NCBI RefSeq assembly: GCF_039522585.1
Contig: NZ_BAAADR010000045.1
From: Bisbaumannia salifodinae
GTDB lineage: Bacteria > Pseudomonadota > Gammaproteobacteria > Pseudomonadales > Halomonadaceae
Length of the DNA: 64,000 nt
Reading direction: 5' to 3' (one strand)
Shown: piece by piece, positions 6,250-14,895 of the stretch
How the letters are laid out: each line of letters opens with the position of its first letter
How positions within the stretch are numbered: the first letter of the stretch is position 1
Notes under the pieces: model-generated
What the model was told of the DNA's origin: nothing
What the model saw: the letters and a program-made list of their open reading frames with translations, nothing else
Databases searched by the model: none
Position numbers and translations under genes: made by a program

Positions 6250-6459
6250 ATGGATCATCTCGAAGACAAAATCAAGCCCCCAGGGCCCGCCAATTACACC
6301 GTCTGGTGCCGGCCATTCCGGGATTTGCCTGACAGAGAGCGGTGGCAAATCTACGACGACATCAAGCACTGGCGGTACCAGCAAGAGCTGGCCGAGGTGC
6401 CGATTACCGAAGATTACCGTGAATTTTGCTGCCGCGTGTGCCGCGAGCTGGAGTTGTAA
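6250..6459 (+). CDS. hypothetical early protein (69 aa)
   Basis: Small protein with start ATG behind GTGAGGTAACC. It is rich in Trp, Arg and Tyr (KHWRYQQELAEV) and ends with CCRVCRELEL, a possible metal-binding pair. It precedes the O-like initiator by two bases. Not recognised. Confidence 0.65.
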   Translation: MDHLEDKIKPPGPANYTVWCRPFRDLPDRERWQIYDDIKHWRYQQELAEVPITEDYREFCCRVCRELEL

Positions 6460-6461
6460 AT

Positions 6462-7256
6462 ATGAGCATCAAGGTTTCCACGATGGTCTGGGAAAAGTGG
6501 CCGAATGGCGGATCTGAGATGCTCTGCCTGCTCGCTCTCGCGGACTGGTGTAATGACGAAGGCGGCTCACTTTACCCTTCAATCGGCGCGCTGGCAAAGA
6601 AAATGCGGGTCAGTGATCGCCAGGCTCAGCGAGTTTTACACAGCCTGATTGACAGAGGGTTTGTTTCGGTTGTTGGGAATACCAACGGAGGCGCCCCTGG
6701 GACAACTCGCCAATATCATCTCAACGTCAAAAGACTGCAGTCCCTCCCGGATTACAGTGAGACGGGTGACATTGCTGTCACCCCTGACGTGAATGACACG
6801 GGTGACACTGGTGACGCAGACGGGTGTCATGGGTGTCGTGAGACGGGTGACATTGGTGTCACCCAAACCGTTATTGAACCGTTAGTAGAACCGTTAGCCG
6901 CACCAAAGCCAAAAGGCGCCACCCGTAAGCACTCTATCCCGAATGACTTCAAGCCGAACGAGACATGTCGGTCAAGGGCCATCCAGTCCAATGTGTCGAT
7001 GGAAATCGAGCTGGAGAAATTCAGTGATTACCACCTGGCCAAGGGCAGTAAGTTCAAGGACTGGCAGGCGGCCTTCCGCAATTGGCTGACCAAGGCCGGC
7101 GAGTACCAGGCTCAGCGTGGCGGCAATGTTGCCCAGTTCCCGCGGCGCCCCGCCACCCATAGCGATGACTCCGGCAGCAAGGTTTATATCCCCGAGGCAC
7201 CCCAGGAATCCTACGAAGAGTATCTCCAGCGCCTAGCGGCGGAGGGCCAGTCATGA
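6462..7256 (+). CDS. O-like replication initiator
   Basis: 264 residues. The N-terminal winged-helix region (residues about 35-75, YPSIGALAKKMRVSDRQAQR) is the helix-turn-helix of phage replication proteins. The C-terminal KFKDWQAAFRNWLTKAGEY motif is typical of lambda O/DnaT-like proteins. The middle of the gene carries dense DNA repeats (6764-6896), as lambda ori lies within O. It overlaps the primase-helicase start (ATGA). Expected job: bind the origin and load the phage helicase. Confidence 0.8.
   Translation: MSIKVSTMVWEKWPNGGSEMLCLLALADWCNDEGGSLYPSIGALAKKMRVSDRQAQRVLHSLIDRGFVSVVGNTNGGAPGTTRQYHLNVKRLQSLPDYSETGDIAVTPDVNDTGDTGDADGCHGCRETGDIGVTQTVIEPLVEPLAAPKPKGATRKHSIPNDFKPNETCRSRAIQSNVSMEIELEKFSDYHLAKGSKFKDWQAAFRNWLTKAGEYQAQRGGNVAQFPRRPATHSDDSGSKVYIPEAPQESYEEYLQRLAAEGQS
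6764..6896. repeat. iteron cluster, probable prophage 1 origin
   Basis: Two near-identical 20-bp dyads, GGGTGACATTGCTGTCACCC (6764) and GGGTGACATTGGTGTCACCC (6845), with partial copies between, followed by three AACCGTTA repeats at 6866, 6877 and 6889, one helical turn apart. They lie inside the initiator gene, as in lambda ori. Confidence 0.65.
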
Positions 7257-10030
7257 CCCCCGCCGAGCTGAGCCGGATTCTGGCCAACGACGCCGAGCGC
7301 GTCGCCCGGACGCTGTTGCCCAACGGCAAGAAGGCTTCCGGCGAGTGGAAGGCTGGTAACGTCGAGGGTGATACCGGGCAGAGCCTGGGTGTGGTGCTCA
7401 ACGGCGACAAGGCTGGGGTCTGGAAGGACTTCTCGACCGGCGAAGGTGGCGACTTGATCGACCTGTTCATGGCGGTCAACCGCGTGACCCTGGCCGAGGC
7501 CATACAGCAGGCCAAGGACTACCTGGGTGTCCGTGATGACCGGTATCGGGTCAGCACCACCAAGCCCAAGCGCGAGTACAAGCGCCCGGAGCGCCCGGCC
7601 AGCGTCAAGAAGCCCAAGCCGGAGAGCCCCGTGCGGGATTACTTGCGGGGCCGCGGACTGACCGACGCCACCCTGGATGCGTTCCGCATCGCCGAGGATG
7701 GGCGGAACATCGTGTTCCCGTTCCTGCGCGATGACGAGCTGGTCTTCCTCAAGTGGCTGGGGGTGGATCGGCCCGATGGGAAAAAGAAAATTCGAGCCAG
7801 TGCTGACTGTGAGCCCTGCTTGTTCGGTTGGCAGGCAGTGCCGCCTGACGCGCGGACGATCACTATCGTCGAAGGGGAATGCTTTCCCGGTAGCGCTGAA
7901 ATCATGACGCCTAGCGGATGGGTAGCGCTTTCCGACTATCAGACTGGGAAGGTCGCCCAGTACAGAAACGGCCAGATGGAATTCGTCAGTCCGCTGGCTC
8001 GCATCCAGAAGCCATTCTCCGGTCATTTGGTCAGGTATGAATCCAGGGGGTATGTGTCGGAAACGACGCCTGGGCACCGGATGGTCTCGATCGACCACAA
8101 GGGCAATACCTACAAGCACGCCGCCAGCGAAGGCCCACGCAATGCCCAAAACCTGATCCCGCGTGTAGGGGTTTTGAATGGCCCGGGGTTGGGGCTCTCT
8201 AAGGCGCAGATTGCCGTATGTCTAGCGGTGAGCGCAGATGCTTCGATCGACGCACGCAAGCAATCCTATGCGGGCGGCGCGGCACGAAATTTAGCGCCGA
8301 GCCATCGCTATGCGCGATTCGGGTTCAAGAAGGACCGCAAGGTCGATCGGTTGCGCAGCGTATTGCGGGAAAGCGGTATTGAGTTCAGCGACAACGCTAT
8401 CGCCAATGGCTACCACTCCATCTGTTTCTCAATTCCTGAGTGGGTGCCGGGACGCGAGCTGCCGTGGTCATGGATAGAGCAGGCAAGTCAGGAAGAGCGC
8501 GAATTCATTATTGCTGAGCTTGAGAAATGGGACGGCAATGGCGTAGCTGGGCGAAATCAGTCTGAGTTCTCATCCAAGCTAAAGGCTAATGCTGACTGGG
8601 TTCAGGCTCTAGCGCATACCACTGGCCGGGTTTCCACGATCATGCATCGGCGTAACGATTTTGGTGAGTGGTACAAGGTTTCCATCCTTCATGGAAAGCA
8701 AACAACCTCATGGCAGCGGCTGAAAGGCAAGGATGAAGCAGTCCCCTACGAGGGCGATGTGTTTTGCGTGCAGGTTCCTTCGGGGATGCTGATGGTCCGG
8801 CAGGAAGGAAAGGTCACCATCACGGGCAACTGCGACGCCATGTCTGCCTGGCAGGCTGGCTACCCCGCCCTGTCGGTGCCGTTTGGTGGCGGTGCTGGCG
8901 ACAAGCAACGCTGGATTGAATACGAGTACGACCGCCTCCAGCGCTTTGACGAAATCTACCTGGCGATGGACAACGACACCGCCGGCCAGGAAGGCGTGGC
9001 GGAGATCGTCAAGCGCCTGGGGCGCGAGCGTTGCCGCATCGTCCGCCTGCCGTCCAAGGACTGGAACGACTGCCTGACCGGGATGATCCCCGAGGCGGAT
9101 ATCGCCGCCTGCTATGCCCATGCCGAGAGCATGGACCCCGAGAAGCTGGTGAGTGTGGACGCCTTCGCCCCAGGCCTCCATCGTCTGCTGGAAAACCCGA
9201 TGGAGAACAGCGGCCTGGCCCTGCCCTGGGACAAGACCGAACAGCAAATCCGCTTCCGTGGCTCGGAGACGACCATCTGGACCGGCTGGAACGGCCATGG
9301 CAAGAGCCAGTTGCTGGGCTTCATCGCTGTGTCGTCGATCATCAAATCCGGCGCCTCGTTCTGCGTCGCCTCCATGGAGATGAAGCCGGAGATCAACCTG
9401 CTGCGGATGGTCCGCCAGGCCGCCGGCATCGGCGCCCCGTCACACGCCTACGCCGACCGCATCCTGGACGCCATGCGTGGCCGGCTGTGGATCTACGACC
9501 AACTGGGCTCCGCCGACCTGAACGACATGCTGGCCGCATTTCGTTACGCCGCCCGGCGCTACGGGGTCAAGCACTTCATCGTCGACTCGCTCGCCAAGCT
9601 GGGGCTTGGGGAAGAGGACTACGACGGCCAGAAGCGCGCCATCAACGCCATCACCGGGTTTGCCCATGAGATGGACGTCCACGTTCACCTCGTCGCCCAC
9701 CCGCGTAAGGGAATGGACGAGAATCGCCCGCCCAACAAGATGGACGTGCGCGGCGGGGCCTCATTGACCGACATGGCGGACAACGTGGTCACCGTGTGGC
9801 GCAACAAGCCAAAGGAGCGCGAGACCGAGCGGATGGAACAAGACCCCACCGTTAAGCCTGAGCACCAGGACGAGGGCGACGTCCGCATGATCGTCAGCAA
9901 GCAACGCGGCGGCACCGCCTGGGAGGGAACCATCGCCCTGTGGTTCGACCGCGCCTCATTCCAATACCTGGGGCGGGAATCCCACCGCGCTCAGCCGATG
10001 GTCGCCTTTAGCGCACAGGAGGCCGCATGA
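7253..10030 (+). CDS. T7-type primase-helicase interrupted by intein
   Basis: 925-residue precursor. Residues 1-209 and 527 on form a primase with a Toprim domain (EGE/CDAMS as ExxxD, and AMDNDTAGQEG as DxD), then a RecA-like DnaB-family helicase with Walker A GWNGHGKSQ (about 678-686) and Walker B-like HFIVDSLAKL (about 773-782). Residues 210-526 are an intein between the Glu and Cys of the Toprim motif. After splicing the enzyme would be 608 residues. It should unwind DNA and make primers at the replication fork. Start overlaps the O-like stop. Confidence 0.9.
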   Translation: MTPAELSRILANDAERVARTLLPNGKKASGEWKAGNVEGDTGQSLGVVLNGDKAGVWKDFSTGEGGDLIDLFMAVNRVTLAEAIQQAKDYLGVRDDRYRVSTTKPKREYKRPERPASVKKPKPESPVRDYLRGRGLTDATLDAFRIAEDGRNIVFPFLRDDELVFLKWLGVDRPDGKKKIRASADCEPCLFGWQAVPPDARTITIVEGECFPGSAEIMTPSGWVALSDYQTGKVAQYRNGQMEFVSPLARIQKPFSGHLVRYESRGYVSETTPGHRMVSIDHKGNTYKHAASEGPRNAQNLIPRVGVLNGPGLGLSKAQIAVCLAVSADASIDARKQSYAGGAARNLAPSHRYARFGFKKDRKVDRLRSVLRESGIEFSDNAIANGYHSICFSIPEWVPGRELPWSWIEQASQEEREFIIAELEKWDGNGVAGRNQSEFSSKLKANADWVQALAHTTGRVSTIMHRRNDFGEWYKVSILHGKQTTSWQRLKGKDEAVPYEGDVFCVQVPSGMLMVRQEGKVTITGNCDAMSAWQAGYPALSVPFGGGAGDKQRWIEYEYDRLQRFDEIYLAMDNDTAGQEGVAEIVKRLGRERCRIVRLPSKDWNDCLTGMIPEADIAACYAHAESMDPEKLVSVDAFAPGLHRLLENPMENSGLALPWDKTEQQIRFRGSETTIWTGWNGHGKSQLLGFIAVSSIIKSGASFCVASMEMKPEINLLRMVRQAAGIGAPSHAYADRILDAMRGRLWIYDQLGSADLNDMLAAFRYAARRYGVKHFIVDSLAKLGLGEEDYDGQKRAINAITGFAHEMDVHVHLVAHPRKGMDENRPPNKMDVRGGASLTDMADNVVTVWRNKPKERETERMEQDPTVKPEHQDEGDVRMIVSKQRGGTAWEGTIALWFDRASFQYLGRESHRAQPMVAFSAQEAA
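7880..8830 (+). other. in-frame intein with degenerate LAGLIDADG domain
   Basis: 317 codons. It opens with Cys1 (CFPGSAEIMTPSGW, block A), has a block B-like ETTPGHRMVSID, and ends in block F/G (DVFCVQVPSGMLMVRQEG..TITGN) followed by Cys527 as first extein residue. The penultimate residue is Gly instead of His. Middle part IAVCLAVSADASI and RFGFKKDRKVDRLRSVLRES look like a LAGLIDADG nuclease with weakened acidic motifs, so homing activity may be lost. Confidence 0.9.
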
Positions 10031-10587
10031 AACGCATGAACTGGACACCTGATCTAGTCGCCACCCTCCGCCGACTCTGGGCTGAGCACAAGACCACTCG
10101 CGAGATCGCCGAGATCATGGGGATCAGTCGTGGCAGCGTCTCCAGCCGCCTCTCTCGCCTGGGTCTGTTCGGCGGACGCGGCCCCGAGACCCGCCGCTGG
10201 ACGCCTGAGGAAGACCAATTCCTGATCGACCACTACCGCCACCCGGAGTGGCCCGCCAAGCGCATCGCTGAGCACATGGGCCGCCCCATCGGCAGTATCC
10301 GTGGCAAGGCCCAGTATTTCGGCCTGCAACAGCCCGGCGTGGACTACAAGGTCAAGCCGGCTGACGTCGAGGCCAGGGCCATCACGCTAGCGATGCAGGA
10401 CGTGTCGACCACCGAGATAGCCAGGCGGCTGAACGTCTCTGCTGGCTGGGTGTGGAAGATCATCAATCAGCGCCCCGCCCTGCACCGCCAGTGGATCCGC
10501 CGCAATGGCGAGCGCCGGGGTGAGTCGATGCGCCGGGCCCACGCCGAGGGACGCCACCCGGGTCCGGGATGGAGGGCGGAATCATGA
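10027..10587 (+). CDS. GcrA/Myb-like DNA-binding protein
   Basis: 186 residues with three HTH-like repeats: WTPDLVATLRRLWAEHKTTR at the start, a second WTPEEDQFLIDHYRHPEWPA near residue 58, and STTEIARRLNVSAGWVWKII near 135. This resembles GcrA-type and SANT-like phage regulators. The gene overlaps both neighbours by four bases within the replication operon, suggesting an early regulatory or DNA-handling role. Confidence 0.7.
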   Translation: MKRMNWTPDLVATLRRLWAEHKTTREIAEIMGISRGSVSSRLSRLGLFGGRGPETRRWTPEEDQFLIDHYRHPEWPAKRIAEHMGRPIGSIRGKAQYFGLQQPGVDYKVKPADVEARAITLAMQDVSTTEIARRLNVSAGWVWKIINQRPALHRQWIRRNGERRGESMRRAHAEGRHPGPGWRAES

Positions 10588-10820
10588 TCGCAGCCATCAA
10601 ATGCAACCGCCGCACGAGCCTCACCAACTGCCCGGATCACGCTATCCGCATTGCGTCAGACCGCGCCGAGATCAGTGGGCGGAGGTATGGCGTTTTCTCC
10701 GCCGGACTGGGCCTCTACCGCGTGCGTCGAATCGCCGGTAACCCGAGCAGCGCCCTGGAGATCATCACGCCGTCGTGGAGCTACGACGAGGAGTATCGGG
10801 CCAAGAGGGGTGGGGTATGA
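10584..10820 (+). CDS. hypothetical early protein (78 aa)
   Basis: Start MIAAIKCNRRTSLTNCPDHA overlaps the previous stop (ATGA), and its own stop overlaps the next ATG. Basic N-terminal half and aromatic C-terminal half (TPSWSYDEEYRAKRGGV). No recognised family. Confidence 0.6.
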   Translation: MIAAIKCNRRTSLTNCPDHAIRIASDRAEISGRRYGVFSAGLGLYRVRRIAGNPSSALEIITPSWSYDEEYRAKRGGV

Positions 10821-11017
10821 AACCTATCGAATTCGAGTACACCAACTGGCGTGGCGAGCGCGCTACCCGTCGTGCCATTCCTATCAGCATCGCTTGGGCG
10901 AGCACCGATTATCACCCTGAGCCCCAATGGCTGATGACGGCGCGAGACTTGGAAAAAAACGCAACCCGAGATTTCGCTCTGCGCGACATGGAAAACATCC
11001 GGGAGGTCGAGTCATGA
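10817..11017 (+). CDS. hypothetical early protein (66 aa)
   Basis: Begins MKPIEFEYTNWRGERATRR; the pattern of a beta-strand start followed by WxGE and Arg residues recurs in small phage proteins of unknown function. Four-base overlaps at both ends show translational coupling. No domain assigned. Confidence 0.6.
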   Translation: MKPIEFEYTNWRGERATRRAIPISIAWASTDYHPEPQWLMTARDLEKNATRDFALRDMENIREVES

Positions 11018-11295
11018 GCATTCGACCCTTAGAGCCGGGGTGCCTGGCTCTGGTGATCAATGACCCAGAGGCGGGGATGGCGGTGGAATGCGTAGAGTTC
11101 AAGCCTACAGGATTCAAGTTCCGCTCAAGCATCGATGGCGAGGTTTACGCAACCGGAGAACCTGCCTGGATCACCAATGACCCCGATGGACAGGAGTCTA
11201 TCAGGCCTGCCAGGACACTCCTCCGTATCGACGATCACGGCGAGGACGCCGATGACTACGAGGTGATCCGCGAGGAATGGGGGATTACGGCATGA
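11014..11295 (+). CDS. hypothetical early protein (93 aa)
   Basis: Begins MSIRPLEPGCLALVIND and looks all-beta, similar in style to small SH3-like phage proteins (PGCLALVI..GMAVECVEF). It lies directly before ninB with coupled translation. Function unknown. Confidence 0.6.
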   Translation: MSIRPLEPGCLALVINDPEAGMAVECVEFKPTGFKFRSSIDGEVYATGEPAWITNDPDGQESIRPARTLLRIDDHGEDADDYEVIREEWGITA

Positions 11296-11762
11296 GCAAA
11301 GAGTTGGTGATCCCCGTCGCATCCCCTGCCGACTACTCGCCGGCCATTGAGCGAGTCAAGTCGGCAGCAACGAAAGGCGTCCAGGGCGGGCGCCCCTTCG
11401 AAATAGCAATCCGGTACCCGAGCAAGAGCCGCATCCAGGAAGAGAAGTATCACGCGATGATTCACGACATTCACCGCCAGTGCTTCCGCGGATATTCCGC
11501 CGAGGGCGTCAAAGCTGTGCTCGTCAACCAGTTTGCCCGCGAGATGGAGGAGGCTGGCACGCCCCTTGCCCATCCTGGCGAGAGGGTTTGGGACTGGCAG
11601 ACGCAAGAGCCGGTCTATGTGCGCCCCTCCACGAAGGGGTTCCTAAAGAGTGAGGCCTCCCAGTTTGTAGAGTTCCTGTATTCGGTGGGCACTGAATACG
11701 GGGTGGCGTGGAGCGACAAGGCCATGAAGGCCTATGAGGAATATCGCGAGGTGGCGGCATGA
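11292..11762 (+). CDS. ninB: NinB/Orf recombination protein
   Basis: 156 residues. The C-terminal block RPSTKGFLKSEASQFVEFLYSVGTEYGV (split here across the domain) is the hallmark of NinB, lambda Orf, a recombination mediator that binds single-stranded DNA and SSB. Length matches the family. It sits in a NinR-like cluster next to a DUF1364 nuclease and a Holliday-junction resolvase, so the three probably serve phage recombination. Confidence 0.88.
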   Translation: MSKELVIPVASPADYSPAIERVKSAATKGVQGGRPFEIAIRYPSKSRIQEEKYHAMIHDIHRQCFRGYSAEGVKAVLVNQFAREMEEAGTPLAHPGERVWDWQTQEPVYVRPSTKGFLKSEASQFVEFLYSVGTEYGVAWSDKAMKAYEEYREVAA

Positions 11763-12178
11763 AGCGTTCAACTTTGCGCAGGAAAACGCCTCTCAAGGCC
11801 GGGCCTGGACCGAAGCGTAAACCCATGAAGCGCAAGCCTGCCAAGAAGCCAGCCAACGACGCCACCCACCACAGCGCAATCCGCCAGGCTGCCCAGGGCG
11901 AGCTATGCACCGTGCAGATCGCCGGCATCTGCCGCCACAACACAGAGACCACTGTGCTCGCCCACCTGCCCCATGAGGGCGGGATTATGGGTGGGAAGGT
12001 GGACGACCTGTCGAGCTGTTTCGCCTGTCATGCCTGTCACGACGTTCTGGATGGCCGCCGCCCATGGCCTGACGCCGGGGAGCCGATGTTCAAGGACTTC
12101 TACATGCGCCGGGCGATGGTCCGAACTTGGCGCCGGTTGGTCGAGAAGGGCGTGATCAAGATTGAGGAGGGCGAGTAA
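11759..12178 (+). CDS. DUF1364-type nuclease-like protein
   Basis: 139 residues. A very basic N-terminus (RRKTPLKAGPGPKRK) precedes the DUF1364 core: GELCTVQIAGICRHNTETTV, LAHLPHEGG and CFACHACHDVLDGR, with conserved Cys and His that look like a zinc-stabilised HNH-like fold. It overlaps ninB and the RuvC-like gene, matching lambdoid ninR neighbourhoods. Likely a junction or flap-type nuclease. Confidence 0.78.
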   Translation: MKRSTLRRKTPLKAGPGPKRKPMKRKPAKKPANDATHHSAIRQAAQGELCTVQIAGICRHNTETTVLAHLPHEGGIMGGKVDDLSSCFACHACHDVLDGRRPWPDAGEPMFKDFYMRRAMVRTWRRLVEKGVIKIEEGE

Positions 12179-12648
12179 TGATCATTGGAATCGACCCAGG
12201 GCAGTCCGGGGGCATCGCAGGAATCGACGGCGATGCCAGCTATGCCGTCCCGATGCCACTAATCGGCAAAGACATCGACGGCCACAAGATTGCCGCTCAA
12301 CTCAAGTCCCTGACACCTGACGTGGTGATCATCGAGAAGGTCCACGCCATGCCCAAGCAAGGTGTAAGCAGCACATTCAAGTTCGGCATGGGCTTTGGGA
12401 TTGTGATTGGAGTCTGCGAGGCGCTAGGCATCCCCTATCGGCTCGTGACACCCCAAGCCTGGAAGAAGGCGGTATTGGCCGGCACCACCAAGGACAAGGA
12501 TGCGGCAATCGCATTCGTCCGCCGCGCCTACCCGTCTATCGACCTGACGCCCGGGCGCAAGCGTGTTCCGCATGACGGCATGGCCGATGCAGTGTGCCTG
12601 GCTGAGTACGGTCGTCAGATTATGGGCAACATATCGGAGGTGTCATGA
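12178..12648 (+). CDS. RuvC-like Holliday-junction resolvase
   Basis: 156 residues with the RNase H/RuvC fold signatures: N-terminal IIGIDPGQSGG (catalytic Asp), central VIIEKVHAMPKQG (Glu) and C-terminal HDGMADAVCLAEYG (Asp pair). Such phage enzymes resolve branched DNA before packaging. Start overlaps the previous stop as TAATG. Confidence 0.85.
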   Translation: MIIGIDPGQSGGIAGIDGDASYAVPMPLIGKDIDGHKIAAQLKSLTPDVVIIEKVHAMPKQGVSSTFKFGMGFGIVIGVCEALGIPYRLVTPQAWKKAVLAGTTKDKDAAIAFVRRAYPSIDLTPGRKRVPHDGMADAVCLAEYGRQIMGNISEVS

Positions 12649-13778
12649 GCGATATCACGGACGAGGAGATCATCGAGCTACTGCGCCAAGGCTGGGGTTC
12701 TAAGCGCCTAAAGTCGCAGCACGGCGTCGGCTGGTATCGGTTCAAGCGCCTCAAGTTGGAGTTGGCACGCAAGGGCTGGAGCCCTGAACACGACCTGACT
12801 CGCGAGATACCAGACGGCTGGAAGCTCAAGGGCGTCTCCGATATGAGGACAAACCCCGAGGGAAAGCCGATCTGGTACAAGTTCAGCGAGGATCGGGAGC
12901 GGCAGCACGAGATGATGCTAGCCGCCATCCAAGGCATGGCCTCCGAGCTACCCAGGGTCGCCCACCGCCCCGCGCCAGGCGACACCCGCCGAGAGCTGAT
13001 GGCCTGCTACCCCATCGGAGACCTTCATTGTGGGATGCTCTCTTGGCCAGCCGAGACCGGCGAGGATTGGAATCTGGAGCTGACCGAGCGCATCCAGTGC
13101 GGCGCCATGGCTGAGTTGGTCGCCAGGGCTCCCGCTTGTCATCACGCCACCATCGTCAACCTGGGCGACTGGCTGCATGCCGACAACATGGAGGGTGTGA
13201 CTAGTCGCTCTGGCCACAGCCTCGATCTTGATGGGCGCTACGCCAAGATGATCTCAGTAGGCGTAAAGGTCATGCGCCAGTGCATCGAATCCGCATTGGA
13301 GAAGCACGCCGAAGTTCGTGTGCTCAACATCGTCGGCAATCACGACGATACCGGCGCCCTGTTCCTCGCCGTCTGCCTCAGCCACGTCTATGAAGACGAG
13401 CCCCGCGTCTACGTCGACACCAGCCCCGAGCCGGCCATGTATTTCCGGCATGGCAAGACGTTCGTGGGCTGTCACCACGGCCATAGCATCAAGCCCGACA
13501 AGCTGCCTGGCGTCATGGCCACCGACCGACCCCAGGACTGGGGCGAGACCGAGCACCGCTACTGGTGGGTCGGTCACGTTCACCACCAGAGCGTCAAGGA
13601 CTATGCCGGCGTGACTGTCGAGTCATTCCGCACCCTGGCGGCAAAGGACGCCTACGCCACCTGGGGCGGCTACCGCTCACCCCGGGACATGAAATGCATC
13701 GTGCTGCATGACGAGCACGGCGAGGTGGCCCGGCACACGGTCAATCCGCGGATGATCGATATCCCTCAGGGGGCATAA
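12645..13778 (+). CDS. phage calcineurin-like metallophosphoesterase
   Basis: 377 residues. Motifs in order: IGDLHCG, NLGDWLHAD, VGNHDD, CHHGHSIKPD and WVGHVHHQ, the complete dinuclear metal set of the calcineurin-like phosphoesterase family. The N-terminal 110 residues carry an HTH-like start (LLRQGWGSKRLKSQHGVGW). It is the last enzyme of the replication operon; the substrate is unknown, possibly DNA or a nucleotide. Confidence 0.85.
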   Translation: MSDITDEEIIELLRQGWGSKRLKSQHGVGWYRFKRLKLELARKGWSPEHDLTREIPDGWKLKGVSDMRTNPEGKPIWYKFSEDRERQHEMMLAAIQGMASELPRVAHRPAPGDTRRELMACYPIGDLHCGMLSWPAETGEDWNLELTERIQCGAMAELVARAPACHHATIVNLGDWLHADNMEGVTSRSGHSLDLDGRYAKMISVGVKVMRQCIESALEKHAEVRVLNIVGNHDDTGALFLAVCLSHVYEDEPRVYVDTSPEPAMYFRHGKTFVGCHHGHSIKPDKLPGVMATDRPQDWGETEHRYWWVGHVHHQSVKDYAGVTVESFRTLAAKDAYATWGGYRSPRDMKCIVLHDEHGEVARHTVNPRMIDIPQGA

Positions 13779-13803
13779 ACACCAAATATACCCCGGAGGG
13801 GTT

Positions 13804-13881
13804 ATGGGCAACGCGAGGAGCGACAAACAATCAGAGCGCCCACCCGAGCGGCGCTACATGAATGATCCGAGGAGGAGGTAG
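13804..13881 (+). CDS. possible 25-aa peptide
   Basis: ATG behind GGAGGGG, giving a very basic hydrophilic peptide (MGNARSDKQSERPPERR start) that ends two bases before the next gene. It could be a real mini-gene or a translated leader for 13884-14549. Confidence 0.35.
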   Translation: MGNARSDKQSERPPERRYMNDPRRR

Positions 13882-13883
13882 GC

Positions 13884-14549
13884 ATGACAGCACTGGCACC
13901 GTTTTATCAGCGAGTGAGCATGGACAGGCTGCGCAAGCTGGCGGCCACCGAGGACGAGGGCCAGGACGAGGCGGCGCGGGCCTATGTACAGCGCGTACTG
14001 AGCATGGAGGTCCAGCGGCGCGAAGACCCTGAGTTCCAGCATCTCGGCTGCGCGCCGATCAGCCCTACGGCCAACATCGGCATGCAGCCAGGCGGGGCCG
14101 ATGCTGCCCGGGAGCCGCTGGCGTCGGCATACGACAAGGGCATTAGGGTGCATGCGGCGCACGAGCATGCCCGCCGATTCATCGAGGCGGCGCGAATCCC
14201 AGACAGACAGCTCCTTGCCGTGCTAATCCAAGCGGCCAAACTCAACCCAGCGCTAGGCTGTGACCATGTGTGGTCCAAGGGGTACGACTACATTGCCAAT
14301 CGTCTGGGCTTCTATGCCCAGCTCCTGGGGTGGCCGCCGGGCGTGGAGATGGTGACCGTCGAGAGCATGGTAGAGGTGCCTGTGAAGAGGCAGGCGCAGG
14401 GGATCCATGAGGCAGAGATCGTGCCGCGCACTCGCCGTACCAGGGTGGTAGAGCAGAAGCCGCTGTTCTGCAACGGACAGGCCATCAGATTCGCAGCATG
14501 CCAGGGCCGGGCGGAGCTGCTGGCGTTGGCTAAGGCGGGGGTGGTGTAA
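13884..14549 (+). CDS. unknown protein at end of early operon
   Basis: 221 residues behind GGAGGTAGGC. N-terminal helices (YQRVSMDRLRKLAATEDEGQ), a middle part with WSKGYDYIANRLGFYAQLLG, and a C-terminal TRRTRVVEQKPLFCNGQAI segment. No family is recognised. By position (last gene before the late-region leader) it could be a late regulator of Q type, but no sequence feature proves that. Confidence 0.7.
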   Translation: MTALAPFYQRVSMDRLRKLAATEDEGQDEAARAYVQRVLSMEVQRREDPEFQHLGCAPISPTANIGMQPGGADAAREPLASAYDKGIRVHAAHEHARRFIEAARIPDRQLLAVLIQAAKLNPALGCDHVWSKGYDYIANRLGFYAQLLGWPPGVEMVTVESMVEVPVKRQAQGIHEAEIVPRTRRTRVVEQKPLFCNGQAIRFAACQGRAELLALAKAGVV

Positions 14550-14566
14550 AAAGTCTTCTATAATGC

Positions 14567-14595
14567 TTGACGCCCTCCCGGTTGTCTCCTATTAT
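14567..14595 (+). promoter_or_regulatory. strong sigma70-like promoter
   Basis: TTGACG (14567-14572), 17-base spacer, TATTAT (14590-14595), located 38 bases before the next ATG and independent of the PR operon. It should drive the 14634-14888 gene in the lysogen. Confidence 0.75.
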
Positions 14596-14633
14596 GAGAG
14601 CACACCAAGACGAGACGCACCAGGAGAGACGAC

Positions 14634-14888
14634 ATGAGCTACGCAATCGAGGGCATCGCATACAGCACCCGCAACGACGCACTGACCGCCCTGGTAGCCA
14701 ACTGGGTTTCTGCCGGAGGCCAGAACGGAGTCGAAGAGATCAAGTCCGCCCTGCTGGACATCGACACCCCCGCCGAGATCATTAGGAACTGGGGTGGCGA
14801 GATCGGAATCGGCGAGGCGCCCACAAGCGAGGAAGAATTGTCCGAGCACATCCAGACCCACAAGTCAGACATCATCATGGCTGAATGA
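14634..14888 (+). CDS. small acidic protein with own promoter (moron-like)
   Basis: 84 residues, acidic, starting MSYAIEGIAYSTRNDALTAL behind AGGAGAG. No membrane segment or known domain. It has its own strong promoter and a hairpin after it, the classic moron arrangement for genes expressed from a silent prophage. Small acidic morons often block host or rival-phage proteins (anti-CRISPR and similar); here that remains inference. Confidence 0.75.
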   Translation: MSYAIEGIAYSTRNDALTALVANWVSAGGQNGVEEIKSALLDIDTPAEIIRNWGGEIGIGEAPTSEEELSEHIQTHKSDIIMAE

Positions 14889-14895
14889 TGAAGCC

